Of a stretch of DNA of 64,000 nt, positions 7,793 through 15,885 are shown piece by piece (the stretch's first letter is position 1; the number at the start of each line of letters is the position of its first letter). Made by a program: the position numbers and the translations under genes. The notes beneath the pieces are model-generated. The model was not told the DNA's origin, did not search any database, and saw only the letters and a list, made by a program, of their open reading frames with translations. This DNA comes from Maribacter forsetii DSM 18668 (GTDB lineage: Bacteria; Bacteroidota; Bacteroidia; Flavobacteriales; Flavobacteriaceae): positions 4,291,001 to 4,355,000 of the forward strand of contig NZ_JQLH01000001.1 of the NCBI RefSeq assembly GCF_000744105.1, in the 5' to 3' direction.

Positions 7793-7800
7793 CAAATGTA
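7793..7800 (-). promoter_or_regulatory. -7 box of the riboswitch transcript
   Basis: TACATTTG on the minus strand matches TAnnTTTG and predicts a transcript starting near 7787, right at the 5' edge of the TPP aptamer. The rest of the 7801-7919 gap shows no further recognisable feature. Confidence 0.55.
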
Positions 7801-7919
7801 ATGCAGTTATTTAAACTGTCATAAAGAAATTTAAAAAAATAACAACTTGTTTAATTAACATCATTTTAGAACTTCTTCTTGCAGTTTTAACGTATTTATA
7901 CTACCAGCAACGAAACTTT

Positions 7920-10370
7920 ATGAATTCAAAAAAAAATAGATTCACCCTTAAGATTACTATTAGTTATCTACTCCTAATTATTCTAGGGGTCATTGCCTCT
8001 TATTATATCTACAATGAAGTAAAAGAGTATATAGCAACTGAACAAACAACGGAAAAAGACAATAAACTGCTAAAAACCAACTCTTTTCTTGCGCAATTAT
8101 ATGAAGCGGAAAGTCTTTCAAAGCTTGCCTTGCAAACCAAAAGCAAAATCAATTTTACCGCTTATGAGAATAAAATAGACTCTCTCTACACCAATATTGA
8201 AGAATTAAAAACACTTACGGAAAGCAATCATCAACGCATGCTTCTAGATAGCCTTAGCTCTTTACTAACCAAAAAGGTGACCAATATTAATGCCTTACGT
8301 TCTATTAGACTTAAAGACCAAACAGGCACCGCTATAAACTCTGCACTTAAAGAATTTGACAAGCTTGAAGAATCTTTGGGTATTATTAAACCGGAAGGTT
8401 TAGCCCCAAACTTGGACGAGCTTTCACCTAAAGCACAAAGTGCCATAAAAAAAGTTGCCGATTATTTAAACGCAAATGTACCCGCAGATGGAGATCCACA
8501 GCAAAATGCACAAACAATGGACAGTGTTCTTCAGGTATCTAAAAACCTTTTAAAAGATGTTCAACAAGAAAACACAATAAATGAAAATTCTTTAGCCATT
8601 AGAGAAACAACCATCAACAGAACAGATGTTGAGCTATCGCAGCAATTGCGCAACATACTTTCTTCTTTTGAGCAAGAGATTATTATGAACAGTCTAGCAA
8701 CTTCCATAAAAAAAGAATCGCTGCTTAAACGAAGTATTCGCCTAGCCGTTATCGCCGCAATTCTTGGCTTTCTTGTAGTGGGAATTTTTACATTTATTCT
8801 TAATAGAGATTTTTGGAAAGCGAATATTTACAGAGAAAAACTTGAAAAGGAAAAGGCATATTCAGAATCGCTCTTAAAAAGTAGAGAACAATTGATCGCT
8901 ACCGTAAGTCATGACTTACGCACTCCATTAAACACCATAAGCGGCTATGCCAATATTATAGAAGAAAGCGATAACAGTAAGAACCACAAAGAACATATAA
9001 CCCATATTAAATCTGCTACTACCTATGTCAATAACCTTGTAAATGACTTACTGGATTTCTCCCAGTTAGAAGCCGGAAAAATGGTTGCTAAGCATTCTAC
9101 TTTTAGGATTGATAAATTAATACAAGAAAGCTCTAAAAATATTGCTTCTCAATATCAAAACAAGAATATTGAAATGGTTTTTAATTTAGATGATTCTTTA
9201 AAACATCCTATTATTTCCGATGCTTTTCGTTTACGACAAATTATTTCGAATCTTTTAGGAAATGCTTATAAATTCACAGATAAAGGTACTATCACATTGA
9301 CCGGAACTATATTAAACAATAAAACTCTTAAACTACAAATAGAAGATACGGGAATAGGGATTTCTAAAGAGAAACAAGAACTGATTTTCAAAGAATTTAC
9401 ACAAGCTGAGAACGATACCGATAAGAAATATGGTGGATACGGATTAGGACTTACCATTACCAAAAAACTCACTGAATTACTAGAAGGTTCCATCTTGTTA
9501 GAAAGCGAAATAAATAAAGGCAGTACGTTCACGCTTGAAATACCTATTGAATTGGGAGAAGATTTGGAAGATGAAAATCAATCAATTATAGCATTAGAAG
9601 ATTTAAAAATTATTGTATTCGATGATGATACTTCTTTCTTAAAACTTATTGGCGAAATGCTAAAATCTACAGGAATTGAAGCCCGACTATTTTCAGATTT
9701 TAATGCTTTTACATCTGAAGAAGATTTCAACTTTGATGTGGTTTTGACCGATATAGAAATGCCTACCGTTACAGGCTATGAAATTGTAGACAAATTAAAA
9801 TCTGGAGCATTCAAAAATTATAAAAAACAACCCATCTTGGCAATGACAGGAAGACAAGACCTATCATTACAACATTTCACCGAAAAAAGATTTACTAGCC
9901 TCTTACGCAAGCCGTTTTCAAAGACCGACTTATTACAAAAACTAAATACATTATTTAACAATAACACCAAAACCCCAAGTAGTACTGTTATTTTAAATAA
10001 AGAAAGCAATGACAAGCCATTTAGCCTAACTAATATAAAAATGTTTTTAGGTGATGACCAAAATGCTATTGTTGAGGTATTGCTGATTTTTAAAAAAGAC
10101 ACCACCGAAAACCTCCTTCAATTACGAACTTCCGTTGCCGATAATAATTTTGAGCTACTAAACAAAACAGCACATAAAATGCTGCCCATGTTTCGTCAAT
10201 TAGAAGTGCATAATGCTATTCCCGTTTTAGAAACTTTTGAAGTATTAAAGAGTAATGAAATTAGCAGTCAAAAATTAAAGAAAAAATTTCAAGAAGTGCA
10301 GCGTGAGATTGAAATTTTAGTTGATGTACTTTCACAGCAAACAGCTACAGATCCAAATCATAATGGTTGA
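7920..10370 (+). CDS. Hybrid sensor histidine kinase with receiver and Hpt domains
   Basis: The 816-residue protein starts with a membrane helix (about residues 9-26), a helical periplasmic sensor region of about 240 residues, and a second membrane helix (about 270-293). DHp follows with the acceptor His in SHDLRTPLNTISGY (near residue 331), then HATPase motifs (NLLGNAYKF, DTGIGIS, GYGLGLTI), a receiver domain with Asp near 610 in VVLTDIEMP, and a C-terminal Hpt-like helical bundle with His near 752 in KTAHKMLP. This makes a complete His-Asp-His phosphorelay in one chain. Its 3' end overlaps the convergent sigma-54-type regulator by 26 bases; the pair is the natural candidate for a cognate kinase and regulator. 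Confidence 0.92.
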   Translation: MNSKKNRFTLKITISYLLLIILGVIASYYIYNEVKEYIATEQTTEKDNKLLKTNSFLAQLYEAESLSKLALQTKSKINFTAYENKIDSLYTNIEELKTLTESNHQRMLLDSLSSLLTKKVTNINALRSIRLKDQTGTAINSALKEFDKLEESLGIIKPEGLAPNLDELSPKAQSAIKKVADYLNANVPADGDPQQNAQTMDSVLQVSKNLLKDVQQENTINENSLAIRETTINRTDVELSQQLRNILSSFEQEIIMNSLATSIKKESLLKRSIRLAVIAAILGFLVVGIFTFILNRDFWKANIYREKLEKEKAYSESLLKSREQLIATVSHDLRTPLNTISGYANIIEESDNSKNHKEHITHIKSATTYVNNLVNDLLDFSQLEAGKMVAKHSTFRIDKLIQESSKNIASQYQNKNIEMVFNLDDSLKHPIISDAFRLRQIISNLLGNAYKFTDKGTITLTGTILNNKTLKLQIEDTGIGISKEKQELIFKEFTQAENDTDKKYGGYGLGLTITKKLTELLEGSILLESEINKGSTFTLEIPIELGEDLEDENQSIIALEDLKIIVFDDDTSFLKLIGEMLKSTGIEARLFSDFNAFTSEEDFNFDVVLTDIEMPTVTGYEIVDKLKSGAFKNYKKQPILAMTGRQDLSLQHFTEKRFTSLLRKPFSKTDLLQKLNTLFNNNTKTPSSTVILNKESNDKPFSLTNIKMFLGDDQNAIVEVLLIFKKDTTENLLQLRTSVADNNFELLNKTAHKMLPMFRQLEVHNAIPVLETFEVLKSNEISSQKLKKKFQEVQREIEILVDVLSQQTATDPNHNG

Positions 10371-11703
10371 TTCTATTGTATAGCGTTTTTCGAGTTACCT
10401 GAAGTAATTTAGCTGCCTTGGATTTGTTGTAATTAGTACGTTTTAAAGCGTTTACAATTTGTTCTTTTTCAAATTCTGCTTTTGAAAGACCTCCTAGTGC
10501 TACGGTTTCTAAAACCGGACTCATTAATTCTGACGGTAAAACCTTTGCTTCTACTTTATCTGTAGTTGATAACAATACTGCACGCTGAATTACATTCTGT
10601 AATTCGCGAATATTACCAGGCCAATGATACGCATTGAAAATATCCCAAACCTCATCAGAAAAATCAACTATTTGTTTGTTCAACTTTTCATTGAACTTTT
10701 TTAGAAAATGAGAAGCTAATACCGACAAATCTCCATGTCTGTTTTTTAAAGCGGGAATTTGCAAAGAAAATTCATTTAATCTATGATACAGATCTTCACG
10801 AAAAGTACCGTTCTCAACCGCAGATTTTAAATCTTCATTGGTAGCTGATAATATTCTAACATCAACCTGTATTTCAGTATTACTACCTATTCTTTTAATT
10901 TTTCGCTCTTGTAAGGCTCTTAACAACTGAATTTGATTCTCATAGGAAAGATTACCTACCTCATCTAAAAACAATGTTCCGCCATTAGCAGCTTCAAAAC
11001 TCCCTATTTTATCAGCAACTGCACCGGTAAAACTTCCTTTTAAATGTCCAAAAAACTCACTTGCCGCTAATTCTTTAGGTATTGCCCCACAATCAAGCGC
11101 TATAAATGGCTTTTTATTTCTTGTACTTTTTTGATGAATGGCTTTTGCAGTAACCTCTTTACCTGTACCACTTTCTCCTATGATCAAAACTGACATATCC
11201 GTAGGTGCGACTAAGACAATATGTTCTTCTAATTTTTGAGTTGCATCACTTGTAAGAATCAATTCCTTTGAACTAGCTTCACTCTCTTTGTTAGCTACTT
11301 TAGCCTTAGAGTTTTCAGGTTCTTCTTTGGAAGTCTCTTTTACAACTGCAGGTTTTGAATTCAATGCCCCATCAATAACCGTCAACATTTGGTCAGGCGT
11401 AAATGGTTTGGAAATATAATCATATGCACCCATCTTCATAGCCTTTACAGCCGTAGACACTTCTGCATAACCGGTCATAACTATTACCGGAATCTTTCCT
11501 TTTAATTCAGACATCAATTTAATGCCATCATAATCCGGCAGACGCAAATCGGTTATTACCAAATTAAAATTTTGTTCTTTTAGCTGTTTTTCACCTTCTA
11601 ACCCAGTATGACTTAATACTACATCATAACTATTTCTAGCCAAAAACTTTTGAAGCATTTGAGCAAATGAAGTATCATCTTCAATGATTAATATTTTAGT
11701 CAT
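10345..11703 (-). CDS. Sigma-54-dependent response regulator (NtrC family)
   Basis: The 452-residue product is built of a receiver domain (phospho-acceptor Asp52 in ITDLRLPDYDG), an AAA+ domain with Walker A GESGTGKE (176-183) and Walker B GGTLFLDEVG (241-250), and a Fis-type HTH at the C-terminus (KAAKLLQVTRKTLYNRI). The sigma-54 contact loop reads GSFTGA (223-228) instead of the usual GAFTGA, a conservative substitution. I chose the ATG at 11701-11703; the frame continues 30 codons upstream, but the receiver domain begins MTKILIIEDD. It is convergent with the hybrid kinase. Targets are unknown; the three PepSY-like genes next door are candidates. Confidence 0.93.
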   Translation of the reverse strand: MTKILIIEDDTSFAQMLQKFLARNSYDVVLSHTGLEGEKQLKEQNFNLVITDLRLPDYDGIKLMSELKGKIPVIVMTGYAEVSTAVKAMKMGAYDYISKPFTPDQMLTVIDGALNSKPAVVKETSKEEPENSKAKVANKESEASSKELILTSDATQKLEEHIVLVAPTDMSVLIIGESGTGKEVTAKAIHQKSTRNKKPFIALDCGAIPKELAASEFFGHLKGSFTGAVADKIGSFEAANGGTLFLDEVGNLSYENQIQLLRALQERKIKRIGSNTEIQVDVRILSATNEDLKSAVENGTFREDLYHRLNEFSLQIPALKNRHGDLSVLASHFLKKFNEKLNKQIVDFSDEVWDIFNAYHWPGNIRELQNVIQRAVLLSTTDKVEAKVLPSELMSPVLETVALGGLSKAEFEKEQIVNALKRTNYNKSKAAKLLQVTRKTLYNRINHYDLDL

Positions 11704-11807
11704 AGTCAGTATGGTGTTCTTAGTATCTACGTAAAAATACCATATGCCGACTACTTGTATTTTAAAATTATCATAAAGCTTTAATGCAAACATTTAAAAA
11801 AAGGCAT

Positions 11808-11845
11808 AAAAAAAGGAAAGAATAGCCTTTAGCTATCCTTTCCTG
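11808..11845 (-). terminator. Terminator after the first PepSY-like gene
   Basis: On the minus strand AGGAAAG-ATAGC type arms form a 13-bp stem with one mismatch around TAAAG, followed by seven T. It separates the gene at 11881 from the regulator at 10345. Confidence 0.8.
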
Positions 11846-11880
11846 ACCAAACCAACTTGAACAAACAAGTTTCTCTATAA

Positions 11881-12198
11881 TTACATATCTATCCAATTAC
11901 CTTCTTCATCTGCATACACCGTACCTTGTGTGCCATCTTCAAGAGATAATACTAGCTTATATTGTTTCTTTTCATTTGTGTATGCCTTATCTAAATTTGC
12001 CGTTGGAAAATTTTTTGATACTGCATCTGTTACTGCTTGTGGTACTTCTGCAACAGAGATTTCTTTAAAATCTTCTGCCACAATTGAAATTTCATCTATT
12101 TGGTTATGCTGTATTCCATTTTCAGAAATTAAAGCTTCTTGTGCATTCATTGCAAAACCTCCTATTGTCATTGCTCCTAATAAAAATAAAGTCTTCAT
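11881..12198 (-). CDS. Secreted PepSY-like small protein (paralogue 1)
   Basis: The 105-residue product starts at the ATG at 12196-12198, which is followed directly by a signal peptide (KTLFLLGAMTIGGFAMNAQ). The mature part has the layout seen in the PepSY-like (DUF2874) family: an amphipathic helix VPQAVTDAVSKNFP, then strands with KAYTNEKKQYKLVLSL and a closing YADEEGNWIDM. Such domains are periplasmic and sometimes bind or inhibit partner proteins, but no function is established. Two paralogues follow at 12816 and 13275. The upstream region shares a bipartite motif with paralogue 3. The frame extends 15 codons upstream, without a signal peptide fit. Confidence 0.8.
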   Translation of the reverse strand: MKTLFLLGAMTIGGFAMNAQEALISENGIQHNQIDEISIVAEDFKEISVAEVPQAVTDAVSKNFPTANLDKAYTNEKKQYKLVLSLEDGTQGTVYADEEGNWIDM

Positions 12199-12283
12199 CT
12201 TTTTTATATTTAAGTTAATAATACATATCAATACTACTAACAAAGAAAAAAGAATGCCATAAAAATATTAGACAACAACACAC

Positions 12284-12340
12284 TTGATTATCAGTCGTTT
12301 AAATATTCAATGTCATTTAAGCAACTGGGTAAAATTGTAC
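12284..12340 (-). promoter_or_regulatory. Bipartite conserved motif upstream of PepSY-like paralogue 1
   Basis: On the plus strand TTGATTATCAGTCGTTTAAA (12284-12303) and TGGGTAAAATTGTAC (12326-12340) match the region upstream of paralogue 3 at 17 of 20 and 13 of 15 positions with nearly equal spacing (22 and 23). It lies about 85-142 bases upstream of the ATG. TGATTATCA inside the first block is a perfect palindrome about its central base. Candidate activator site. Confidence 0.5.
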
Positions 12341-12415
12341 CTAACACTAACTACTGTGTAATTTTTACTCAATTCGTTTATCACCAAAAAGCGAACTTTG
12401 CATTATATTAAAGGC

Positions 12416-12443
12416 AAAAAAAGGAGCTGCAAATTGCAGCCCC
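12416..12443 (-). terminator. Orphan minus-strand terminator in the 12.2-12.8 kb gap
   Basis: On the minus strand GG-GCTGCAA pairs with TTGCAGC-CC around one unpaired base, with one mismatch, and is followed by TTTTTTT. No annotated gene ends here, since the next gene upstream on this strand already has its own terminator at 12765-12791. It implies an unannotated short transcript or an attenuator in the leader of paralogue 1. Confidence 0.6.
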
Positions 12444-12616
12444 CCTCAAACCACCTATCAAACTTTTGTCTTAAAACTTTAAAATCAACACCTCAATCAA
12501 TTCAACAACAACTAAAATTGGCAATGCTAATCTGGGGGATTATTTCAAATACAATTATCTGGTGGCACTTTCATAGTTAACGGTTAGTGTTTACGCGAAA
12601 GTGATATTTTTCTTAT

Positions 12617-12703
12617 TTACTTCTCCAAACATAATTTTGATATGACCCCTAATGAAAAAATCAAAACTGTGCTTAAGACTAAAATAAATACTAATGTGAC
12701 CAT
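12617..12703 (-). CDS. Possible 28-residue single-helix membrane microprotein
   Basis: The frame ATG at 12703 to TAA at 12617 encodes MVTLVFILVLSTVLIFSLGV followed by ISKLCLEK, which would form one membrane helix with a short basic end. It sits between the terminator of paralogue 2 and the orphan terminator at 12416-12443. AT-rich DNA yields hydrophobic frames by chance, so this is only a candidate. Confidence 0.2.
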   Translation of the reverse strand: MVTLVFILVLSTVLIFSLGVISKLCLEK

Positions 12704-12764
12704 TGTTTCATAACTTGCTTCACTTATTTAGACACAACATTTTCTGATAGGTCACATTTTAAAT

Positions 12765-12791
12765 AAAAAAAAAACCGCTTTTAGCAGTTTT
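12765..12791 (-). terminator. Terminator after PepSY-like paralogue 2
   Basis: On the minus strand AACTGCT pairs with AGCGGTT (one G-T pair) and is followed by about ten T. It lies 24 bases beyond the stop codon. Confidence 0.8.
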
Positions 12792-12815
12792 TTTATTTCT
12801 GTCTGTAAAAACAGA

Positions 12816-13121
12816 CTATCTTTTAGTGATCCAATTACCATGCTGATCTATATATACGGTCTTTCTTGTACCGCTTTTAAGTACCATGATTAATTTGAAT
12901 TCTCCTTTATCATTTTTAAAAGCGCCACCAAGTTTAGAGGTTGGGTACTGCTTTAATATCTCTTCGATCACAGGAGGTGTTAATTCGCTTGACTTTATTT
13001 TTACGTATTCATCTGCCGCATTGATTACAACTTCTGTTTTAACTATATCTGAACTAGTTTTTGCTGTTGCGTTAAACATAATTCCAAAAGTTAAGAATAC
13101 TAGTATTGCGTAATTTTTCAT
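12816..13121 (-). CDS. Secreted PepSY-like small protein (paralogue 2)
   Basis: The 101-residue protein has a signal peptide (to about residue 20, ending ATAK) and the same body plan as its neighbours: a helix with PPVIEEILKQYP, the strand KGEFKLIMVLKSG, and a closing VYIDQHGNWITKR. Compared with paralogues 1 and 3 it is basic at the C-terminus rather than acidic. Its upstream region (13122-13220) lacks the bipartite motif shared by the other two, so it may be regulated separately. A terminator follows. The function is unknown; the family is expected to be periplasmic. Confidence 0.78.
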   Translation of the reverse strand: MKNYAILVFLTFGIMFNATAKTSSDIVKTEVVINAADEYVKIKSSELTPPVIEEILKQYPTSKLGGAFKNDKGEFKLIMVLKSGTRKTVYIDQHGNWITKR

Positions 13122-13221
13122 GCTTAATATTTTAATCGTTAATAACTCTAAATCCTAAAATACTTACGGAGTAATCTTACATATGGATTATCCATTAATG
13201 AAATTTTAAAATTTTAAACAT

Positions 13222-13245
13222 AAAAAAGCTGCCTAGGCAGCTTTT
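13222..13245 (-). terminator. Terminator after PepSY-like paralogue 3
   Basis: The palindrome AAAAAGCTGCC/GGCAGCTTTTT is perfect and flanked by A- and T-runs, so it could act on either strand; on the minus strand it ends the gene at 13275. Confidence 0.85.
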
Positions 13246-13274
13246 TACAAACAACTAACTCAAACTTCTAATCC

Positions 13275-13577
13275 TTACATTTCTAACCAGTTACCTTCTG
13301 CATCTGCATAAAGCACTGAAGAAGCACCATCTTGTGAAGTAATTTCTAATTTGTAATTATTTTCATCATCAACGTACGCTTTATTCAACATTGCACCTTC
13401 ATAATCTGTTGCTAAAGCATTTACAATTGGCGTTGGTAAATCAGAGGCAGCTACTTCTGTATAATCTTGTAAAAAAACATCTTCCATTATACCATCGTGA
13501 AATATAATTGGAGTTGCGGCAGTACCTATCGTTAAACTACCTATGGCTAAAGCTGTGGCAAATACTATTTTTTTCAT
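13275..13577 (-). CDS. Secreted PepSY-like small protein (paralogue 3)
   Basis: The 100-residue product starts at the ATG at 13575-13577, where the signal peptide KKIVFATALAIGSLTIGTAA begins; the frame extends 8 codons further without signal-peptide character. The mature part keeps the family plan: helix LPTPIVNALATDYEGA, strand NKAYVDDENNYKLEIT and the closing YADAEGNWLEM. The end is nearly identical to that of paralogue 1, which points to a fairly recent duplication including the promoter region. Function unknown. Confidence 0.8.
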   Translation of the reverse strand: MKKIVFATALAIGSLTIGTAATPIIFHDGIMEDVFLQDYTEVAASDLPTPIVNALATDYEGAMLNKAYVDDENNYKLEITSQDGASSVLYADAEGNWLEM

Positions 13578-13626
13578 CTTTCTTATATTTAAATTAAACA
13601 TTCTTGAAAGATATATTAGAATAATT

Positions 13627-13633
13627 GTGCCAA
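13627..13633 (-). promoter_or_regulatory. Possible sigma-54 -24 element upstream of PepSY-like paralogue 3
   Basis: TTGGCAC on the minus strand matches the -24 box, 50 bases before the ATG. Ten bases after GG the sequence is CT rather than GC, so the -12 box is imperfect. Paralogue 1 has a weaker TGGCAT at a similar distance (12255-12260). Interesting because a sigma-54-type regulator is encoded nearby, but unproven. Confidence 0.3.
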
Positions 13634-13667
13634 CACGAAATACAACATCTTGTTTAATTACATATAA

Positions 13668-13725
13668 TTGAATATCAGTTATTTAAACTAAATAATCGTT
13701 CAGAGACTATTGGGTAAAAATGTGC
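13668..13725 (-). promoter_or_regulatory. Bipartite conserved motif upstream of PepSY-like paralogue 3
   Basis: TTGAATATCAGTTATTTAAA (13668-13687) and TGGGTAAAAATGTGC (13711-13725) on the plus strand are the counterparts of the motif at 12284-12340. The position relative to the gene, about 90-148 bases upstream, suits an upstream activator site. Confidence 0.5.
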
Positions 13726-13731
13726 GTAAAT

Positions 13732-13765
13732 AAAAAAAAGTGTGTAGAAACTACACACTTTTTTA
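13732..13765 (-). terminator. Terminator after the DUF4301 gene
   Basis: AAGTGTGTAG and CTACACACTT form a perfect 10-bp stem with an AAA loop, flanked by A-rich and T-rich runs. It closes the five-gene operon at 13787-17387. Confidence 0.85.
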
Positions 13766-13786
13766 TACGATACTCTATATTATGAT

Positions 13787-15325
13787 TTAAGCCTGATGTG
13801 AATCTTTTAAAAGATCTACTACACTTTTTACAGGATTAAAGGTCACTAAGGGCACTTCTACAAAAATGGTATTCCAAAAAGCCATTGCACCATTCCACAA
13901 GCCAGGTAGCTCAAGAGCTTTTAATTCTTTACCATCTTTAGTTTTACCTGTAATAAAACCTTGCTTTTCATCAACAAACTTTAATAGGTCATATTTCTCA
14001 CCTTTATAATTACGAACAGCACATACCAAATCTACCGGATTAAAATGTGTAGAATTTTTAAGAAGATCCGCTTGTTGTGAATTATCCATATCTATTTGGG
14101 CAGACTCTATAATTTGTAAAGAAACTTCCCCCTTACCATTAGTTACCCAAAACGGACCACCACCTGGCTCACCTTCATTCTTAACCATACCGCAAATACG
14201 AATAGGTCTGTTGATTTTATCTTTTAGTACAGCTACTTTTTCACTGTTGGATTTGGTATCAAAATCATCTGAGAAACGAACATTCAAGTTTGTAACCAAA
14301 AAGTTTCTGATTTCTTCAATCTGTGTATCATCTATATTCCCCTTATATAGCAACGCAGCATATTCAAAAGCTATTTCCTGCTCTTTTAAAAGAACACCTG
14401 CCAAAACCTTTTTACTATCCGCAACTGCCTTGGCATCTTTCATTACGGCAACGTTATCTATATTCTTAATAAAGATAACATCGGCGTCCTGTTCATTTAA
14501 ATTCTGAATCAATGCACCATGACCTCCTGGTCTAAATAACACAGAGCCATCTTCATTTCTAAATGGATTATTGTCCATATCTACGGCCAAGGTATCTGTA
14601 GAAGGTTTTTGAAATGAATAATCTACATTATAAGTTATACCAGTGTCAGCAGAAACTTTTGGTCCAGAGGCTTTAAATTCTTCCCCAAACATTTCTTCAT
14701 GCTGCTCAGAGATTGTAAAATGTAAATTTGCTTTTCCGTTAGAACCTGCATATAATGCACCTTCCTTTAAATGTTCTTCAAATGGTGTTGCTGCAGAAGA
14801 TTCGTACTTATGAAATGGCAATAATCCCTTCGGATAAAAACCATAGTTCAGTGCATTCTCGCCCAAAAGTTCAGAGATAAAACTAAAAACCTTTTCTCCT
14901 TGAGCATCAGATTTTAAATTCAATCTATCCATAACTTTCTGATAAAACGGAAAACGCTCTAATCCTTCAGAGAACTTCTTAATATCTTTATCATTAGTTC
15001 TTGTCAAATATGCGTCTAGAGTTTCCTCAGCAGGATTATAAGCACCTAAAAAACTAAATAATGCTTTAAACATTCTTGATGCCGCACCAGAAGCCGGCAC
15101 AAACTTTAATATATCTAAGTCTTTTAATTTTGAATCATAAAATGCAATGAGCTCTTGCTCTTCTGCATCAGAAAATTTAAGAATACCATTACCTATTACG
15201 GCGGCATTCTCTAATTTTACAAAAGGTATACCTTCTTTAAAGGTGTTGATGTGACTCAACATTTGCTCTTTAGAAATTCCCTTTTGCTCTAATTGTTTTA
15301 AATCTTTATTTGTAAGTTCAATCAT
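13787..15325 (-). CDS. DUF4301 family protein
   Basis: The 512-residue protein matches the DUF4301 family restricted mainly to Bacteroidota. The conserved N-terminal block FVPASGAASRMFK (near residues 75-88) resembles the nucleotide-binding loop of nucleotidyltransferases, and FRPGGHGALI and GEPGGGPFWV further on are likely active-site segments; catalysis is not established. No signal peptide or membrane segment is present. Its ATG overlaps the stop of the NadR-like kinase gene by 4 bases (ATGA), which shows translational coupling and membership of the PPTase-thiamine-binding-PnuC-kinase operon. A terminator follows. Confidence 0.85.
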   Translation of the reverse strand: MIELTNKDLKQLEQKGISKEQMLSHINTFKEGIPFVKLENAAVIGNGILKFSDAEEQELIAFYDSKLKDLDILKFVPASGAASRMFKALFSFLGAYNPAEETLDAYLTRTNDKDIKKFSEGLERFPFYQKVMDRLNLKSDAQGEKVFSFISELLGENALNYGFYPKGLLPFHKYESSAATPFEEHLKEGALYAGSNGKANLHFTISEQHEEMFGEEFKASGPKVSADTGITYNVDYSFQKPSTDTLAVDMDNNPFRNEDGSVLFRPGGHGALIQNLNEQDADVIFIKNIDNVAVMKDAKAVADSKKVLAGVLLKEQEIAFEYAALLYKGNIDDTQIEEIRNFLVTNLNVRFSDDFDTKSNSEKVAVLKDKINRPIRICGMVKNEGEPGGGPFWVTNGKGEVSLQIIESAQIDMDNSQQADLLKNSTHFNPVDLVCAVRNYKGEKYDLLKFVDEKQGFITGKTKDGKELKALELPGLWNGAMAFWNTIFVEVPLVTFNPVKSVVDLLKDSHQA

Positions 15326-15885
15326 TTATCTAATAAGGTATCTATATGGTTAATGGCTTTTTCTAAACGTTGTTTTTTGTTCCCCTTCAAGGTAATAAAT
15401 TTTTTGCCGTATTTTTCTAAAGTATCTTTAAAATAATTGAACATTTGTTCTCTTTCATTAGGCTTATCCCTTAAATCATCAGCTTCCCAAGGAATATCTA
15501 TATAAGTCAGTAAATAAAGATCATAAGAATTCTCAAGCGCATATTTTTCTAGTACAGGATCGCATTCCCCAATATAATATGCTTCTGAATATACTTTGGT
15601 TTCCAACAGATCCGTATCGCAAATGAGAATATCCGTAGCCTTTTTAGACAACTTATTTTCTAAGCGCATTTGTCCTTCGGCAATAGGTAACAGATCATGA
15701 GGTTCGCAAGTTTTACGCTCATTGTTCCATTTATCTTGAAGATAATCTCTTGCATACTCTGGTACCCAAACGGTATGGTAATGCCTTGCCAACTGTTCTG
15801 ATAAGGTTGTCTTACCTGTAGATTCTGGACCAAAAAGGACCACTTTTAAGACATCTGAAGGTTCTTGCTTATATTTTTCTTCCAT
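15322..15885 (-). CDS. NadR-like P-loop kinase / ATP-binding protein
   Basis: The 187-residue protein has a Walker A motif GPESTGKT (residues 19-26) and the overall layout of the NadR C-terminal ribosylnicotinamide kinase domain (AAA_28), with EYARDYL, DTDLLETKVY and YLLTYIDIPWEADDLRDKP. The last is the typical lid segment. NadR-type kinases phosphorylate nicotinamide riboside after uptake through PnuC; the overlapping upstream gene is a PnuC-type transporter. Given the thiamine-binding-like gene in the same operon, the substrate could alternatively be a thiamine-related compound. It overlaps the PnuC-like gene by 40 bases and the DUF4301 gene by 4. Confidence 0.85.
   Translation of the reverse strand: MEEKYKQEPSDVLKVVLFGPESTGKTTLSEQLARHYHTVWVPEYARDYLQDKWNNERKTCEPHDLLPIAEGQMRLENKLSKKATDILICDTDLLETKVYSEAYYIGECDPVLEKYALENSYDLYLLTYIDIPWEADDLRDKPNEREQMFNYFKDTLEKYGKKFITLKGNKKQRLEKAINHIDTLLDK

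Larger units (their letters stand above)
12199..12764. other. 566-bp gap without a firmly supported gene
   Basis: Between paralogues 1 and 2 the stretch holds the bipartite motif (12284-12340), an orphan terminator (12416-12443), a minus-strand TATGTTTG -7 box at 12626-12633, an inverted repeat CACTTTC/GAAAGTG (12567-12573 and 12597-12603, approximate), and a 28-codon hydrophobic reading frame on the minus strand (12617-12703). A 60-codon plus-strand frame (12398-12580) runs through the terminator and has no recognisable domain. A small RNA or microprotein gene is possible. Confidence 0.5.

Noticed and set aside
12398..12580. 60-codon plus-strand frame in the PepSY-like intergenic gap
   Set aside because: It runs through the orphan terminator, has no signal peptide or domain and the start has no supporting context; the composition fits chance in AT-rich DNA.
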